A stretch of 64,000 bases of DNA, from NCBI RefSeq assembly GCF_050947875.1, contig NC_134568.1, forward strand, positions 211,301,632-211,365,631, in the 5' to 3' direction. The notes beneath the pieces were generated by a model. That model was not told where the DNA came from. It did no database searches and worked only from the letters and a program-made list of their open reading frames with translations. Position numbers and translations under genes: made by a program. Positions within the stretch are counted from its first letter, which is position 1, and each line of letters opens with the position of its first letter. Origin of the DNA: Dermacentor variabilis (lineage: Eukaryota; Arthropoda; Arachnida; Ixodida; Ixodidae). Shown here in pieces: positions 19,159 to 31,374 of this stretch.

Positions 19159-19751
19159 ATGTTCGCAACAAAATGCGGTAAAAATGCAGATGTACACAGT
19201 AATCACGTACGCTACATGCAAACAAAATAAATTACGGCACTAACTCATTCCAAAAATGTATCCACTTAAACACCGATGGACTTGCTACGCGCAACTCGAT
19301 ACACTCTTGAATGGCCTTTGGGGAAAAAAACTATGCTTGAAACAATCATTTCTTAGAACCGTCATTCGAATATGCCTACTCTGACGATGGCTTACTTGTA
19401 AATGTATATCGTGATTAATTTTTGTCTTTTGATGTATAATTAAAAACAAGAACCTAATATTCGTATGAAGTTCTGCAATGAAAGAAGGAAGATGGGCAAG
19501 TCTACAAACGGCAGTGGTTTAATAATACCGCGGCGATATGTATACAAAATGAACGTTGACGCCAGCCTTTGAGCATTGTCAATTTTCGAGGAATTTTTTA
19601 GGGTATATGGGTCCCACGCAACTTTAGCGTATGCGATGATGGGTCGGATAAGGGATTTATAAACAAGACAGTTGGTTTCAGAGGTCGCATTATTCTATAA
19701 TTCAAGTCCCACCGCAGACACCACTATGCTTTGCGGGCTTTAGAGCGTACA

Positions 19752-19987
19752 TAGAAAAAAAATTACGGGGTTTTACGTGCCAAAACCACGATCTGATCAT
19801 GAGGCATGCCGTAGTGGGAGACTCCGGAAATTTGGACCCCCTGGGGTTCTTTGACGTGCACTTAAATCTATGTACACAGGTGTTAATTCTTGCCCCTATA
19901 GATTTGCGGCCACCGTGGTCGGGATTCGATTCCGTGACCTCGTGCTTAGCAGCCTAACACTATAGCCACTAAGCAACCACGGCGGGT
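19752..19987 (-). mobile_element. Ruka-like tRNA-derived SINE
   Basis: Minus-strand copy ending in the tRNA-like head (ccacggcggg at 19977-19986) with a T/A-rich tail at low coordinates. Flanked by a diverged 13-bp duplication (tttagagcgtaca 19739-19751, tttaaagcatgca 19988-20000), 11 of 13 positions equal. Inserted in the CR1-like LINE. Confidence 0.8.
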
Positions 19988-20168
19988 TTTAAAGCATGCA
20001 TTAGTGCTGTGAATAACATTCCAACGAATATCAGAGGTGAAAGTAAGACCGAGGTATTTATGTTAATGAACTCTAGATAGATCAACATCATCATCATCAT
20101 CATCATCACCATCATCAGCCTGGTTAAGCCCACTGCAGGGCAAAGGCTCCAACAACCCCGGTGCCTCG

Positions 20169-21292
20169 CTACTTATCATAAACTGCTGTTCTCTTCCCGA
20201 GACTGTTGAACATTACTTTAGTTTTCTGCAGATTAATTTTTAGACCCACTCTTCTGCTTTGCCTCTCCAAGTCAGTGAGCATGCATTGCAATTGGTCCCC
20301 TGAGTTACTACGCAAGGCAATATCATCAGCGAATCTCAAGTTACTAAGGTATTCTCCATTAACTCTTATCCCCAATTCTTTCCAATCCAGGTCTCTGAAT
20401 ACCTCCTGTAAACACGCTGTGAATAGCGTTGGAGAGATCGTATCTTCCTGCCTGACGCCTTTCTTATTGGAATTTTGTTGCTTTCTTTATGGAGGACTAC
20501 GGTGGCTGTGGAGCCGCTATAGATATCTTTCAGTATTTTTAAATACGGCTCATCTACACCCTGATTCTGTAATTCTTCCATGACTGCTGAGGTTTCGACT
20601 GAATCAAACGCTTCCTCGTAATCAATGAAAGCTATATATAAGGGTTGGTTATATTCCGCACATTTCTCTATCACCTGATTGGTAGTGTGAATATGGTCTA
20701 TTGTTGAGTAGCCTTTACGCAATCCTGCCTGGTCCTTTGGTTGACAGAAGTCTAAGGTGTTCCTGATTCTACCTGCGATTACCTTAGTAAATACTTTGTA
20801 GGCAACGGACAGTAAGCTGATCGGTCTCTAATTTTTCAAGTCTTTGGCGTCCCCTTTCTTATGGATTAGGATTATGTTAGCGTTCTTCCAAGATTCCGGT
20901 ACGCTCGAGGTCATGAGGCATTGCGTATACAGGGTGGTCAGTTTTTCTAGAACTTGCCCACCATCCTTCAACAAATCTGCTGTTGCCTGATCCTTCCCAG
21001 CTGCCTTCCCCCTTTGCATAGCTCCCAAAGCTTTCTTTACTTCTTCCGGCGTTACTTGTGGGATGTAAAATTCTTCTAGCCTATTCACTCTTCCATTATC
21101 TTCGTGGGTGCCACTGGTACTGTATAAATCTCTATAGAACTCCTCAGCCACTTGAACTATCTCATCCATATTAGTAACGATATTGCCGGCTTTGTCTCTT
21201 AACGCATACATCTGATTCTTGCCAATTACTAGTTTCTTCATCAGTGCTTTTAGGCTTCCTCCGGTCCTGAGAGTACGTTCAATTCTATCCAT
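20169..21292 (-). pseudogene. RTE-like reverse transcriptase
   Basis: Three overlapping frame pieces (21292-20828, 20722-20366, 20375-20169). Motifs: FYIPQVTPEEVKKALGAMQR, GKAAGKDQATADLL, ESWKNANIILIHKKGDA, then a TAG where YRPISLL is expected, QAGLRKGYSTIDHIHT, YIAFIDYEEAFDSV, a frameshift near 20460 where the GVRQGD motif should be, and RFADDIALRS (catalytic ADD). The enzyme would perform target-primed reverse transcription. It is disabled by at least one stop and one frameshift. The C-terminal domain is absent. Confidence 0.8.
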
Positions 21293-21385
21293 ATTATAGT
21301 TCCTTATGTCAGCTGTCTTACGCTTGTTGATTAACTTCGAAAGTTCTGCCAGTTCTATTCTAGCTGTAGGGTTAGAGGCTTTCGG

Positions 21386-22000
21386 CTATACCGCTTGCCA
21401 CTTTCGGCTGTCCCGCTTGCGGAAAAAGGTGTTCATTATCTGCATATTATTCTGTTCTCCAAAGTCTACTGATAACTCTCCCCTGCTATTCCTAGTGCCT
21501 ATGCCATATTCCCCCACTGCCTTGTCTCCAGCCTGCTTCTTGCTTACCTTGGCATTGAAGTCGCCCATCAGCACAGTGTATTTTGTTTTGACTTTATCCA
21601 TCGCCGATTCGACGTCTTCATAGAAGCTTTCGGCTTCCTGGTCATCATGACTGGATGTAGGGGCGTACACCTGTACGACCTTCAATTTGTACTTCTTATT
21701 AAGTTTCACAAGACCTACCACTCTCTCGTTAATGCTATAGAATTCCTGTATGTTACCAGCTATATTCTTATTAATCAGGAATCCAACTCCTAGTTCTCGT
21801 TTCTCCGCTAATCCCCGGTAGCACAGGACGCGCCAACTTTTTAGCACTGTATATGCTTCTTTTGGCCTCCTAACTTCACTGAGCCCTATTATATCCCATT
21901 TACTGCCCTCTAATTCTTCCAATAGCACTTCTAGACTCGCCTCACTAGATAACGCTCTACTGTTAAACGTTGTCAGGTTCAGATTCCAATGGCGGCCTGT
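21386..22000 (-). pseudogene. EEP-type (apurinic) endonuclease of the RTE-like LINE
   Basis: The frame opens upstream of the ATG at 21928 with LNLTTFNSRALSSEASLEVL and continues with IIGLSEVRRP (catalytic Glu region), VVGLVKLNKKYKLKVVQVYA (with APTSS), VLMGDFNAKV (GDFN motif) and GIGTRNSRGELSVDF. This order matches RTE-clade endonucleases, which nick target DNA to prime reverse transcription. A stop near 21386 (FRKRDSRKWQAV*) precedes the linker to RT; typical elements read through here with a TW motif, so a mutation or deletion is likely. Confidence 0.75.
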
Positions 22001-22336
22001 CCGGATCCAGGGATTCTTAGCACCCTCTGCTGCGTCACAGGTCTGACCGCCGCCGTGGTCAGTTGCTTCGCAGCAGCTGGGGACTGAGGGCCGGGGTTTA
22101 GATAGATGTCCAGATAGATGGCAACCACCAAAAGAGTATGATCAACAATAGCTTTCTTTTTCTAGAGTCTGACATTAACAGTAATTTCGCCGAGTTTAAT
22201 TGCATTTCTGAGTTTTCGCATCAATCCCTAACTATATGCAGATTTGAGTTTAATTCGGTATCATCTTATGGCGATTTAATTCAAATGTCTGTAGGGAAAT
22301 CAGTTATAAAAGCTAAAAATGAAAGGGGACCCAAAA

Positions 22337-22567
22337 CGACCCGCCGCGTTGGCTTATGGGCAACGGCGTTGCGCTGCTAAGCACGAGTTCGCTGGATCAA
22401 ATCCCGGGCGTGGCGGCGGCCGCATTTCGATGGGGGCGAAATGCACAAACGTCCCCTGCATTGGGGGCACGTTGAAGATCCCCTGGTGGTCAAAATTAAT
22501 CCGGAGTCCCTCACTACGGCGTGTCTCATAATCAAATCGTGGTTTTGGCACGTAAAACACCAAAATT
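22337..22567 (+). mobile_element. Ruka-like tRNA-derived SINE
   Basis: Plus-strand copy: gacccgccgcgttggcttat head, ctggatcaaatcccgggc B-box-like region, gcatttcgatgggggcgaa body and ggttttggcacgtaaaacac end. More diverged than the copy at 5105. Lies within CR1-like LINE sequence. Confidence 0.75.
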
Positions 22568-22800
22568 CACTTGAATCCAACACGCTTTCTTGTGGCACCC
22601 CGGGCGCAACAGAAGACCGTATGTAGATTTCATTTCTCGAGCCTGAACATAGCGTGCCCTGGAACTAAGATATGAGCAAAACCACTGTGTCATAAAACAT
22701 GATTTTGAAAAGTGACATAAATTTTGAAGAGTAACTTGGGGCGAGGTGCCTAATCGAAGGCTTCGGCGAAGTCCAAGATATCTGGCCACGGGAGTTTCTC

Positions 22801-23222
22801 GTGGACGTCATGGACAACTTCACGTCTCTTTCGGCTGCTGCACGCGTTTCGACGCCTGACTCGATGCCTCTGCAGCGCAAGCGGCCGAGTCTGCGGGTGC
22901 AGGTGACGTCGCAGGCAGCGAACCGGAATCGCGCCAAAGACTCCGAAGACACGCGAGCGCAAAGAAAGGCGCGCGACGGCGGTCAGCGTATTTCGGGGAG
23001 CCGTCCAGGCGTGCAGTCAGGGGGAGAGCAGCGCCACTCTACACATGAGCGGGCGTAGTGCCTCAAGAGGCAAAGCGTTCGGTGCTTTTAGCGGACAGCA
23101 CGCTGGTTTGAAGCGCCGTCCAACGTGGAGACGTCGCGAGCGCCCTCCGACACTTCCTCTCGCTACGGCGAAAAGGACATTTGGGCCGACGACGTTTCAT
23201 CGCCTTCCACGGCGTCTCCTCA
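22801..23222 (+). other. GC-rich stretch upstream of a possible promoter
   Basis: CpG-rich, with open frames of up to about 85 codons on both strands but no recognisable domain. It differs in composition from the LINE on its left and could be the upstream region of a host promoter. Confidence 0.3.
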
Positions 23223-23228
23223 TATAAG
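23223..23228 (+). promoter_or_regulatory. Candidate TATA box of a host promoter
   Basis: TATAAG within catataagaaggg, in a GC-rich context, 63 bp upstream of an ATG that is followed by a splice donor. Position fits a TATA promoter with a short 5' UTR. Inference only. Confidence 0.25.
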
Positions 23229-23285
23229 AAGGGGGAAACCGGCGGCGGCAGGCGCACGCGCACCGGACGCCGTCAACGGAGACCC

Positions 23286-23300
23286 ATGACCAAGTCCCTG
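23286..23300 (+). CDS. Candidate very short first coding exon (5 codons)
   Basis: ATGACCAAGTCCCTG directly followed by GTGAGC, a reasonable donor. Arthropod cuticle and secreted-protein genes often have such tiny first exons behind a TATA box. No second exon is identified within the next kilobases, so this may be chance. Confidence 0.2.
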
Positions 23301-24222
23301 GTGAGCGCGTCCGGCTGGGCCGGCATTTTTCTTGCTTAGAACCACTGACGCGGGAGATTAAATAAACGTTATATCTCACGAGTGACGAAGGAGGTATGTT
23401 GTTTCTGTGCAGGCGGGCGATGTGTGCCCTTCCGCCTCTACTGTCAATATATTCGCACATCCCGCGGACGCAGCACCGCCTCGGGAGCAGATATGAAAAG
23501 ACGCGCATTCTTCTGGACTAGTGGGACGCAAGAAGCAGCCCTATTCGCGGTCACATGATTGCAACAGTGCAAATGGCACGCGCTTTGAGTGCACCATTCC
23601 CAACGGGAGTGGAATGCAATATTGCGCCACACTACGTGCCTATCATCGAGGCGACGGGCGTCCCCCCTCTCCCTACGCGTTCTTCTGAAGTGGTTACCCT
23701 AGTGCTGGGCTTCACACATCCACCGACGACCTTCTAAGGTTACACGAAACCGCTGAACCCTTTCCGTGGGTCGAAGTGAGGAGTCCGGGGGCACAGAGCA
23801 CCACGACTAATCTACTGACAGCCCTCAAAATTCTAGAGAGCTGCTGACCCCTTGCCGTCGAGTCTGGTGGTATGCAGCTTCTGCCGCGACGAAAGAGGAA
23901 GGCGACGTGGGCGACGTGGGCGACGTGGGTGGCGTCAGCACCCGCTCGATAAATCCGATCGTCCACGTTGCGACGACGTTGCTGCTACTAGCAGAAAAAC
24001 CTTAATAGGGGAAAATGTAGAGCATGAAGTACCTAACTTTTATCTATGACTGCAACGAATCTGTTCGTATCAATCTCTTCGCTGTATTTTTTCCACCAAT
24101 ACTATAAACGTCTCTTGTTTATCTCGACTGCTGACCGGTTGGTGCTTCCGCCCACATTAAACCCAATCGCTTCTGGAAGGTGTACGTTGCCCATGGGTGA
24201 ATATCTGGTGAATATCTTCGCA
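23301..24222. other. No recognisable gene
   Basis: Mixed composition, a ggcgacgtgg triplicate near 23902-23930, no long frame and no element ends recognised. Confidence 0.4.
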
Positions 24223-24775
24223 TTACATTAGGATGTGCTGAGTGGTCTCCGGATTTTTGCTCCAGCATACACATGCTTCATCTAGTTGCGAATATTTTAT
24301 CCGGTATGTTTTTGTCCTAACCGGCTCCAGCCTCAAATACCAAGGCAGTTCGCTTCTTGTTATCGTACAGATTTTCCCTTCTAATTTCTTTCTCCATATT
24401 CTCGTTAATCTCAATGGTGTTTTTGCTTCCATTCTTTGCATCCAATTCACTGCCTCTGTTTCTCTCACTTTCTTTCTGACGACTCCTGATGGCCTCTTCT
24501 TCCATTCTGTGTCCACGCTTTTCAGGTGCACGTACTTGGTACATTTTAGCCGCCAGTTTATTTTGTTCCATGTTCCTGAGTATTTCTTCAAAACTAATCT
24601 TGCTGCGCTTCTCCGTCTTCAAAGGAAACCCAACCCATGTCCGCTTGCACTGCCTCCTTTGTGGCCTTGCTGTGGACTCGCAAAGCCAACCGGCCCATCG
24701 ATCTTTGGTTAACTCCGACAATATATCCGATTTTATGCACAGAATAGCATTTGCGAACATCAACGCTGTCACCAT
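24223..24775 (-). pseudogene. LINE C-terminal fragment with zinc-knuckle remnant
   Basis: Two overlapping minus frames read LRNMEQNKLAAKMYQVRAPE and SVDTEWKKRPSGVVRKKVRE, then MEAKTPLRLTRIWRKKLEGK, SELPWYLRLEPVRTKTYR and CVCWSKNPETTQHILM (a CxxC...H knuckle). Similar blocks occur at 51300-51866, so this is the 3' end of a LINE family present at least twice in the window. RT itself is absent here. Frameshifted and truncated. Confidence 0.6.
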
Positions 24776-24991
24776 GACTCCTTCACCTCATATTTACTTC
24801 AACGAAGCTGTTCACCTCTCCCCCCCTGTATGCATCGCCCGCTTGCGTTCCCAGTAGGGTGAGGGGGGTCAACTACCGGACCGACCCGCGCGGCGGAGAT
24901 GAAGCAGGCTTCAAGCACTCCGCGAACTTCCCAAAATAAGTTCAATATTCTTGGTCCAAATACAACCAGATAAATTCGGCGTTCTAAGAGA

Positions 24992-27170
<2,179 letters not shown>

Positions 27171-27260
<90 letters not shown>
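27171..27260. repeat. (TA)n microsatellite
   Basis: About 45 uninterrupted TA units. It gives rise to spurious Ile-Tyr open frames on the plus strand. Confidence 0.95.
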
Positions 27261-27264
<4 letters not shown>

Positions 27265-27480
27265 TAGAAAGCGCAATTAGTGTAGCAAGTTGACCTTCAT
27301 GCGCTTTATTTGTTTTAAAGCTTGTTTGACGAATAACGAGAGGGGGAAGTGTGTGCCGACGGCGCCTGTGCCCGTGGCCTGTGGTTATAAAGCCACGCGC
27401 GTCGGAGGTGGTTGCGGCAGATGCATGGGCGGTGCGGTGACCGTGGCGGCGCTTGTGTCGGCGTAGCGGTGTGTTGTATT
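27261..27480. other. No recognised gene; GC-rich with TATAAAG
   Basis: Contains gtggttataaagccacgcgc near 27380-27400 (TATAAAG in a GC-rich setting) and a short A-run at 27481-27489. No frame or LTR partner found. Confidence 0.3.
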
Positions 27481-27788
27481 TAAAAAAAAATGTATGATTT
27501 CAGAATGTATGCAGCCCATGTATGCAGCCTAAGCATCTCCGTTGGTAATCCGTCCCCATATGAATGTTGCGGCCCCACGAATTCTTTGTGGCCCCAAAGT
27601 GCCCTATGTTTCATTATTGCTGCATTCCGCTTCCGTTTTTTTTTTGTTATTATCTTTGTGGGTGCTCCTTCGTTTACGTATACGCCGAGGTATTCATATT
27701 GCTTGACTATGGGTATGGCACTTGCTGTTGTATCGACATCACGTGGTTAACCGTCTATTCATATAGATCATAATTCCCGATTTCTCTG
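27481..27788 (-). pseudogene. C-terminal RT piece of the LINE that continues at 33147
   Basis: On the minus strand from 27788: TEKSGIMIYMNRR, then after a frameshift a YEYLGVYVNEGAPTKI block. These are the thumb-side motifs that follow the catalytic site in LINE RTs. The minus frame at 33147 ends AATNLGI, the part directly before such a sequence. The two are therefore parts of one LINE, separated by a CR1 copy and the BEL element. Confidence 0.6.
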
Positions 27789-27942
27789 TGTTGAATATTA
27801 TACTCCGAAAAAAGAAGAGAAGAAGAAGAAGTGAGAAACGAGCGTGGAGCCGAGCGTGCGCCGGCATTTTTTTAGTTGTTTTTACAAGCGTCGAATAAAA
27901 GAAGACGTTCTCTACTTCGGCTCCGCTTCCTGGTTTTCAACA
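27789..27942 (+). repeat. 5' LTR of the BEL/Pao element
   Basis: 154 bp, TGTTGAATATT...GGTTTTCAACA. Carries AATAAA (27894-27899). Preceded by the target duplication CTCTG (27784-27788) and followed by TGGTGCCGTGACCAGGAT (27945-27962), a likely tRNA primer-binding site of the BEL type. Confidence 0.9.
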
Positions 27943-28107
27943 TATGGTGCCGTGACCAGGATTTCAGATTTACAGTTGAAGACCCCTGACGATGAAGCGA
28001 GCTACCTGAAGAGGACGACCGACTGACGCGATCAACACGACGACGCTGCGACAGAATCGAAGAACGATCCACGACATCACGAAGCCACCGATTCCTGACG
28101 TGGCGAC

Positions 28108-31100
28108 ATGGAAAGACTACGACGGAAGCGTGCTACCGTTCGAGCGGCGGTCACCAGGATCATCAACGAGATGACAACTCTTATGCAGACGGAACCAACG
28201 CCATATGGTGAGCTGACCGACCATCTTAACCTATTGAAGATAAAGGAAACTATGCTTACGGACCTTGATAACCAAGTAGAAGAGCATGTTACGGATGATA
28301 ACCTTGAGGATGAGCTTCAAAGCGTCGGACAGTATCAACAATCTATCGTCCTCGCGAAATCCCGCGCTGAACGCATTTTATCCGATCAGCAAACAACGAC
28401 TACGCACGAATCTCACGATGACTTTCGTCAAGCTCGCGCACACGTTAAGCTACCGAAGCTCGATGTGCCGAAGTTTCATGGTGACCACATTAAATGGCTG
28501 GAATTTTGGGATCAATTTGAGTCTACTATTCACCAGAACCGATATATTACCGACGTAGACAAATTGAAATATCTTCGGAGCTACTTGATGGGTAAAGCGG
28601 AAGGTGTCATCAGCGGCCTGTCGACAACTAACGAGAGCTATAGCACGGCTATAGAACTTCTCAAAGAAAGATTCGGTCAGAAGTCACTGATTGTTAACGA
28701 CCACATGCGTCGCCTTCTAAACCTACGTAAAGTTTGTTCTTGCGAAGATTTCGAAGGGCTTCAAAGGTTGCATGAAGAAGTGCAGACTCGCGTGAGATCC
28801 CTGCATAACCTTGGCGTCGAAGAAAAAGAATATGGAGTGCTTCTGAAAACTGCTATAATACAAAATCTTCCGCAAGAAATGGTACTCCGTTATAATCAGC
28901 GCATCTTGTCTTCGACAAATACAGGCGTTACTAGTGACAGGCTAAATGAAATGTCTGTTCTTCTAGACTTCTTGAGTCTTGAAGTAAGAAGCATGGAACC
29001 GGGAACTATAATAATGACTTCTGACAAGAGAGAACAAGCCTCAACAGCAAAACGACAATCTAATGAGCATTTCCAAGGTTCTGCATCTATGCTAACCGTG
29101 AAACTGACTCCAGAGAGTTGTATATTATGCGGAGACAAAGATCACTCGGTGGATGTCTGCCCAACGGAACTAACATTAGACGAGAAAAAGCAGAAACTAC
29201 GGAAATTAGGATGCTGTTTCCGCTGCGCTAGACAATTTCACAAAGCTAAGGAATGCCGAAGCTGGAAGAGACTAAGCTGTGCGAAATGCAAGGGACGACA
29301 TATCACCACGATGTGTGACCCAAAATGGAAGCAGAAGAATACAGAAACGCAGACAACTGTATCCAGCTCATCGACGGACTCGCTAAAGTACAGAGTTCTT
29401 CTGCAGACCACCCAAGTTTGGGCTCTGGGCACTGGAAGCAAATGCTTTGTAAGAATGTTGATTGATGGTGGCAGTCAACGCAGCTTCATCACGGAAGAAT
29501 TGTCTAGGAAGCTGAAAGCCACTGTGTTAGCCGAAGAGCAGCTCACAATCTCGGGATTTGGAAACGTTTCAGCACCGCGCAAATATTATCGAAGAGTACG
29601 AGTCACGCTGCATAGCCAGTACGACTCAAACTCACTAGAAGTAGAGGCGATAGAAGTTCCCGAAATATGCAATGACTTGTCAGCATTGACAGATACAAAT
29701 GTACTTGCAAAGTTGAAAAGCAAGAACTTACGTTTGGCTGACGTCAACGCAGTTCAGGTCTCGTCTGAGCCTGGAATAAGCATCCTTATAGGTGCCGACT
29801 ATTACTGGCAGCTTGTCAGAGGAAGAATTCATCGACTGGACGACTCCTTGACCGCCATCGAAACTATAATAGGATGGACACTTCATGGAGATACCAGAAG
29901 TCCACCTAAGGTCTACAAGCCGGAAACCGTAAGGAACTTCAACATATGCCTAACGGAAGCCAATGTTTCCCAGCAACTGATGTCTTCCTGGGAAATAGAA
30001 CATCTGGGACTGACTAACGAAGGCAGACTTTCGAAAGATGACGAACACGTCCTGAAGAACTTCGTGGAAACAACTATTAGAAACAATGGTCGCGATCAAG
30101 TTGAACTGCCGTGGCGCAGCAATTGTTCCCAGCCTAAAAATAACTGTGATATCACGTTAAAGAGGCTGGAGTCCTTGCAGAGAACGCTACATCGAGAACC
30201 AGAGTTTCAGAAGAAATATGACACTGCCATTAGGAGCTACTATAACAAAGACTACGCTGAGAAGGTCACAATGGACAGTACGAGTGAACATATCACGTAC
30301 TATATGCCACACCGAGCAGTAGTGCGACGCGACAGAACTACGACTGAAGTACGGGTGGTATCCGACGCCTCTTCTCATGCTCCGGAGTCACCTTCACTCG
30401 ACGACGTCTTGTGGACAGGGCCGAATTTGAACCTCAACATCATCGACTTACGGCTGAAGTTTCGCAGCTTCAACATTATAATTTCCGCCGATACCGAAAA
30501 AGCGTTTCTTCAAATATCGCTGGCTGAACAAGACCGAGACGCGTTTCGTTACTTCTGGTTTGAAGAAGGATCTTCCAATATTGAAGAACTGCGCATCACA
30601 AGGGTTCCTTTTGGTGCCTGCAGCAGTCCCTTTCTCCTTGCTACAACTCTGCGACACCACTTCCAACTGGTAGAAGACAAATACCCTTCTACTGCCAAAC
30701 TATTGAAATATCTTCACAAAATCGCGGCTACTAATAGTGTGTCGGCTACTGAAGGACAGTCATGGAATTATTGGGCCAAAACTATCTGCTTCAGGAGTCC
30801 AGAAAACAAAGAAGCCGATAGAGAGACAGAGACAGCGAAAAGAGAAAGCGATGCCATGAAATTAAGAAAAGAGGATATGGAACTTTTCGGATTTTGTCTA
30901 GCGTGGGATGATTTCTATTTAGTTGTGCGTGAAATATGTAACCAAGTCACAAAACCACAGGCTCTGCGAAATCACTTGGAGCAGCGGCATGGGAGCATTG
31001 ACACCTTTGGTCGGGGTGACCACACTGCTGACACGTCCGTGCTCCACCCGGCGGGTGGAGAGAAGTCGTCGGGGCACAGCTCCTTGTCATTGTCGTCCTC

Positions 31101-31374
31101 GTCGTCGTCTTCAACGTCATCGTCTTCCGCCCCGAGACACTCGAGCGGGCCTGCCGGGCGCCCGTCGTCAACGTCGGCTCCATCTGGGTCCTCACTGTCA
31201 GGGAGGCACAGCAGTGGGGTGAAAAGGCTAAAACGCAACAACCACATGCTGGCCCCCGTTGTCCAGGTGGAGCGAATGCCACTTCCACGACAGCCTGAAA
31301 AGCCATGGCTGCCCGCAACATCTCGCCAGGCCTTGAAAAGGAATTACCTTCACCCCAGCAGCCACCACCTTTAA
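28108..31374 (+). CDS. BEL Gag-Pro-RT(partial)-ataxin-7-like fusion ORF
   Basis: 1088 codons, no internal stop. Residues 1-110: Gag helical region. About 114-300: DUF1759-type Gag (VPKFHGDHIKWLEFWDQFES). About 340-403: Cys/His knuckles (CCFRCARQFHKAKEC, CAKCKGRHITTMC). About 450: retropepsin-like DUF1758 with LIDGGSQRSFITEEL, where BEL elements usually show DSGS, so Ser is replaced by Gly. About 750-868: BEL RT (VVSDASSHAPESPSLDDVLW, FLQISLAEQDRDAFRYFWF, RVPFGACSSPFLLATTLRHH). The YVDD catalytic motif is absent. From about 872: ataxin-7-like sequence with RKEDMELFGFCLAWDDFYLV and NQVTKPQALRNHLEQRHGS (917-963), then a Ser-rich tract. RT is therefore inactive. The protein, if made, would be Gag-protease with a host-derived C-terminus. 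Confidence 0.82.
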   Translation: MERLRRKRATVRAAVTRIINEMTTLMQTEPTPYGELTDHLNLLKIKETMLTDLDNQVEEHVTDDNLEDELQSVGQYQQSIVLAKSRAERILSDQQTTTTHESHDDFRQARAHVKLPKLDVPKFHGDHIKWLEFWDQFESTIHQNRYITDVDKLKYLRSYLMGKAEGVISGLSTTNESYSTAIELLKERFGQKSLIVNDHMRRLLNLRKVCSCEDFEGLQRLHEEVQTRVRSLHNLGVEEKEYGVLLKTAIIQNLPQEMVLRYNQRILSSTNTGVTSDRLNEMSVLLDFLSLEVRSMEPGTIIMTSDKREQASTAKRQSNEHFQGSASMLTVKLTPESCILCGDKDHSVDVCPTELTLDEKKQKLRKLGCCFRCARQFHKAKECRSWKRLSCAKCKGRHITTMCDPKWKQKNTETQTTVSSSSTDSLKYRVLLQTTQVWALGTGSKCFVRMLIDGGSQRSFITEELSRKLKATVLAEEQLTISGFGNVSAPRKYYRRVRVTLHSQYDSNSLEVEAIEVPEICNDLSALTDTNVLAKLKSKNLRLADVNAVQVSSEPGISILIGADYYWQLVRGRIHRLDDSLTAIETIIGWTLHGDTRSPPKVYKPETVRNFNICLTEANVSQQLMSSWEIEHLGLTNEGRLSKDDEHVLKNFVETTIRNNGRDQVELPWRSNCSQPKNNCDITLKRLESLQRTLHREPEFQKKYDTAIRSYYNKDYAEKVTMDSTSEHITYYMPHRAVVRRDRTTTEVRVVSDASSHAPESPSLDDVLWTGPNLNLNIIDLRLKFRSFNIIISADTEKAFLQISLAEQDRDAFRYFWFEEGSSNIEELRITRVPFGACSSPFLLATTLRHHFQLVEDKYPSTAKLLKYLHKIAATNSVSATEGQSWNYWAKTICFRSPENKEADRETETAKRESDAMKLRKEDMELFGFCLAWDDFYLVVREICNQVTKPQALRNHLEQRHGSIDTFGRGDHTADTSVLHPAGGEKSSGHSSLSLSSSSSSSTSSSSAPRHSSGPAGRPSSTSAPSGSSLSGRHSSGVKRLKRNNHMLAPVVQVERMPLPRQPEKPWLPATSRQALKRNYLHPSSHHL

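Larger units (their letters stand above)
20083..22098 (-). mobile_element. RTE-like LINE with endonuclease and RT, nested in CR1-like LINE
   Basis: 2.0 kb, flanked by a perfect 9-bp duplication TAGATAGAT (20074-20082 and 22099-22107). The 3' end is a (CAT)n tract (about 20088-20117) followed by the conserved 3' motif cccactgcagggcaaaggct. It encodes an EEP-type endonuclease followed by RT, both with a few stops and frameshifts. The C-terminal tail present in the older copy at 3730 is deleted: the palm-domain region runs directly into the 3' end near 20168. A dead but fairly recent copy. Confidence 0.8.
19159..22800 (-). mobile_element. CR1/Jockey-like LINE cut by two SINEs and an RTE-like LINE
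   Basis: Minus-strand pieces in order from 5': 22795-22568 (DILDFAEAFD, a SYLSSRARYVQ block), 22336-22108, 20074-20000 (YLGLTFTSDIRWN) and 19738-19159 (WDPYTLKNSSKIDNAQRLAS). These are successive parts of a CR1-type RT and its C-terminal domain. Insertions at 19752-19987, 20083-22098 and 22337-22567 separate them. The FADD region and most of the RT centre are missing or unreadable. Stops and frameshifts throughout. The 5' end is truncated near 22800. Confidence 0.65.

Noticed and set aside
18991..19221. Open frame with an Asp run on the minus strand
   Set aside because: Translation of the (CAT)n tract at 19122-19158; no other coding signal.
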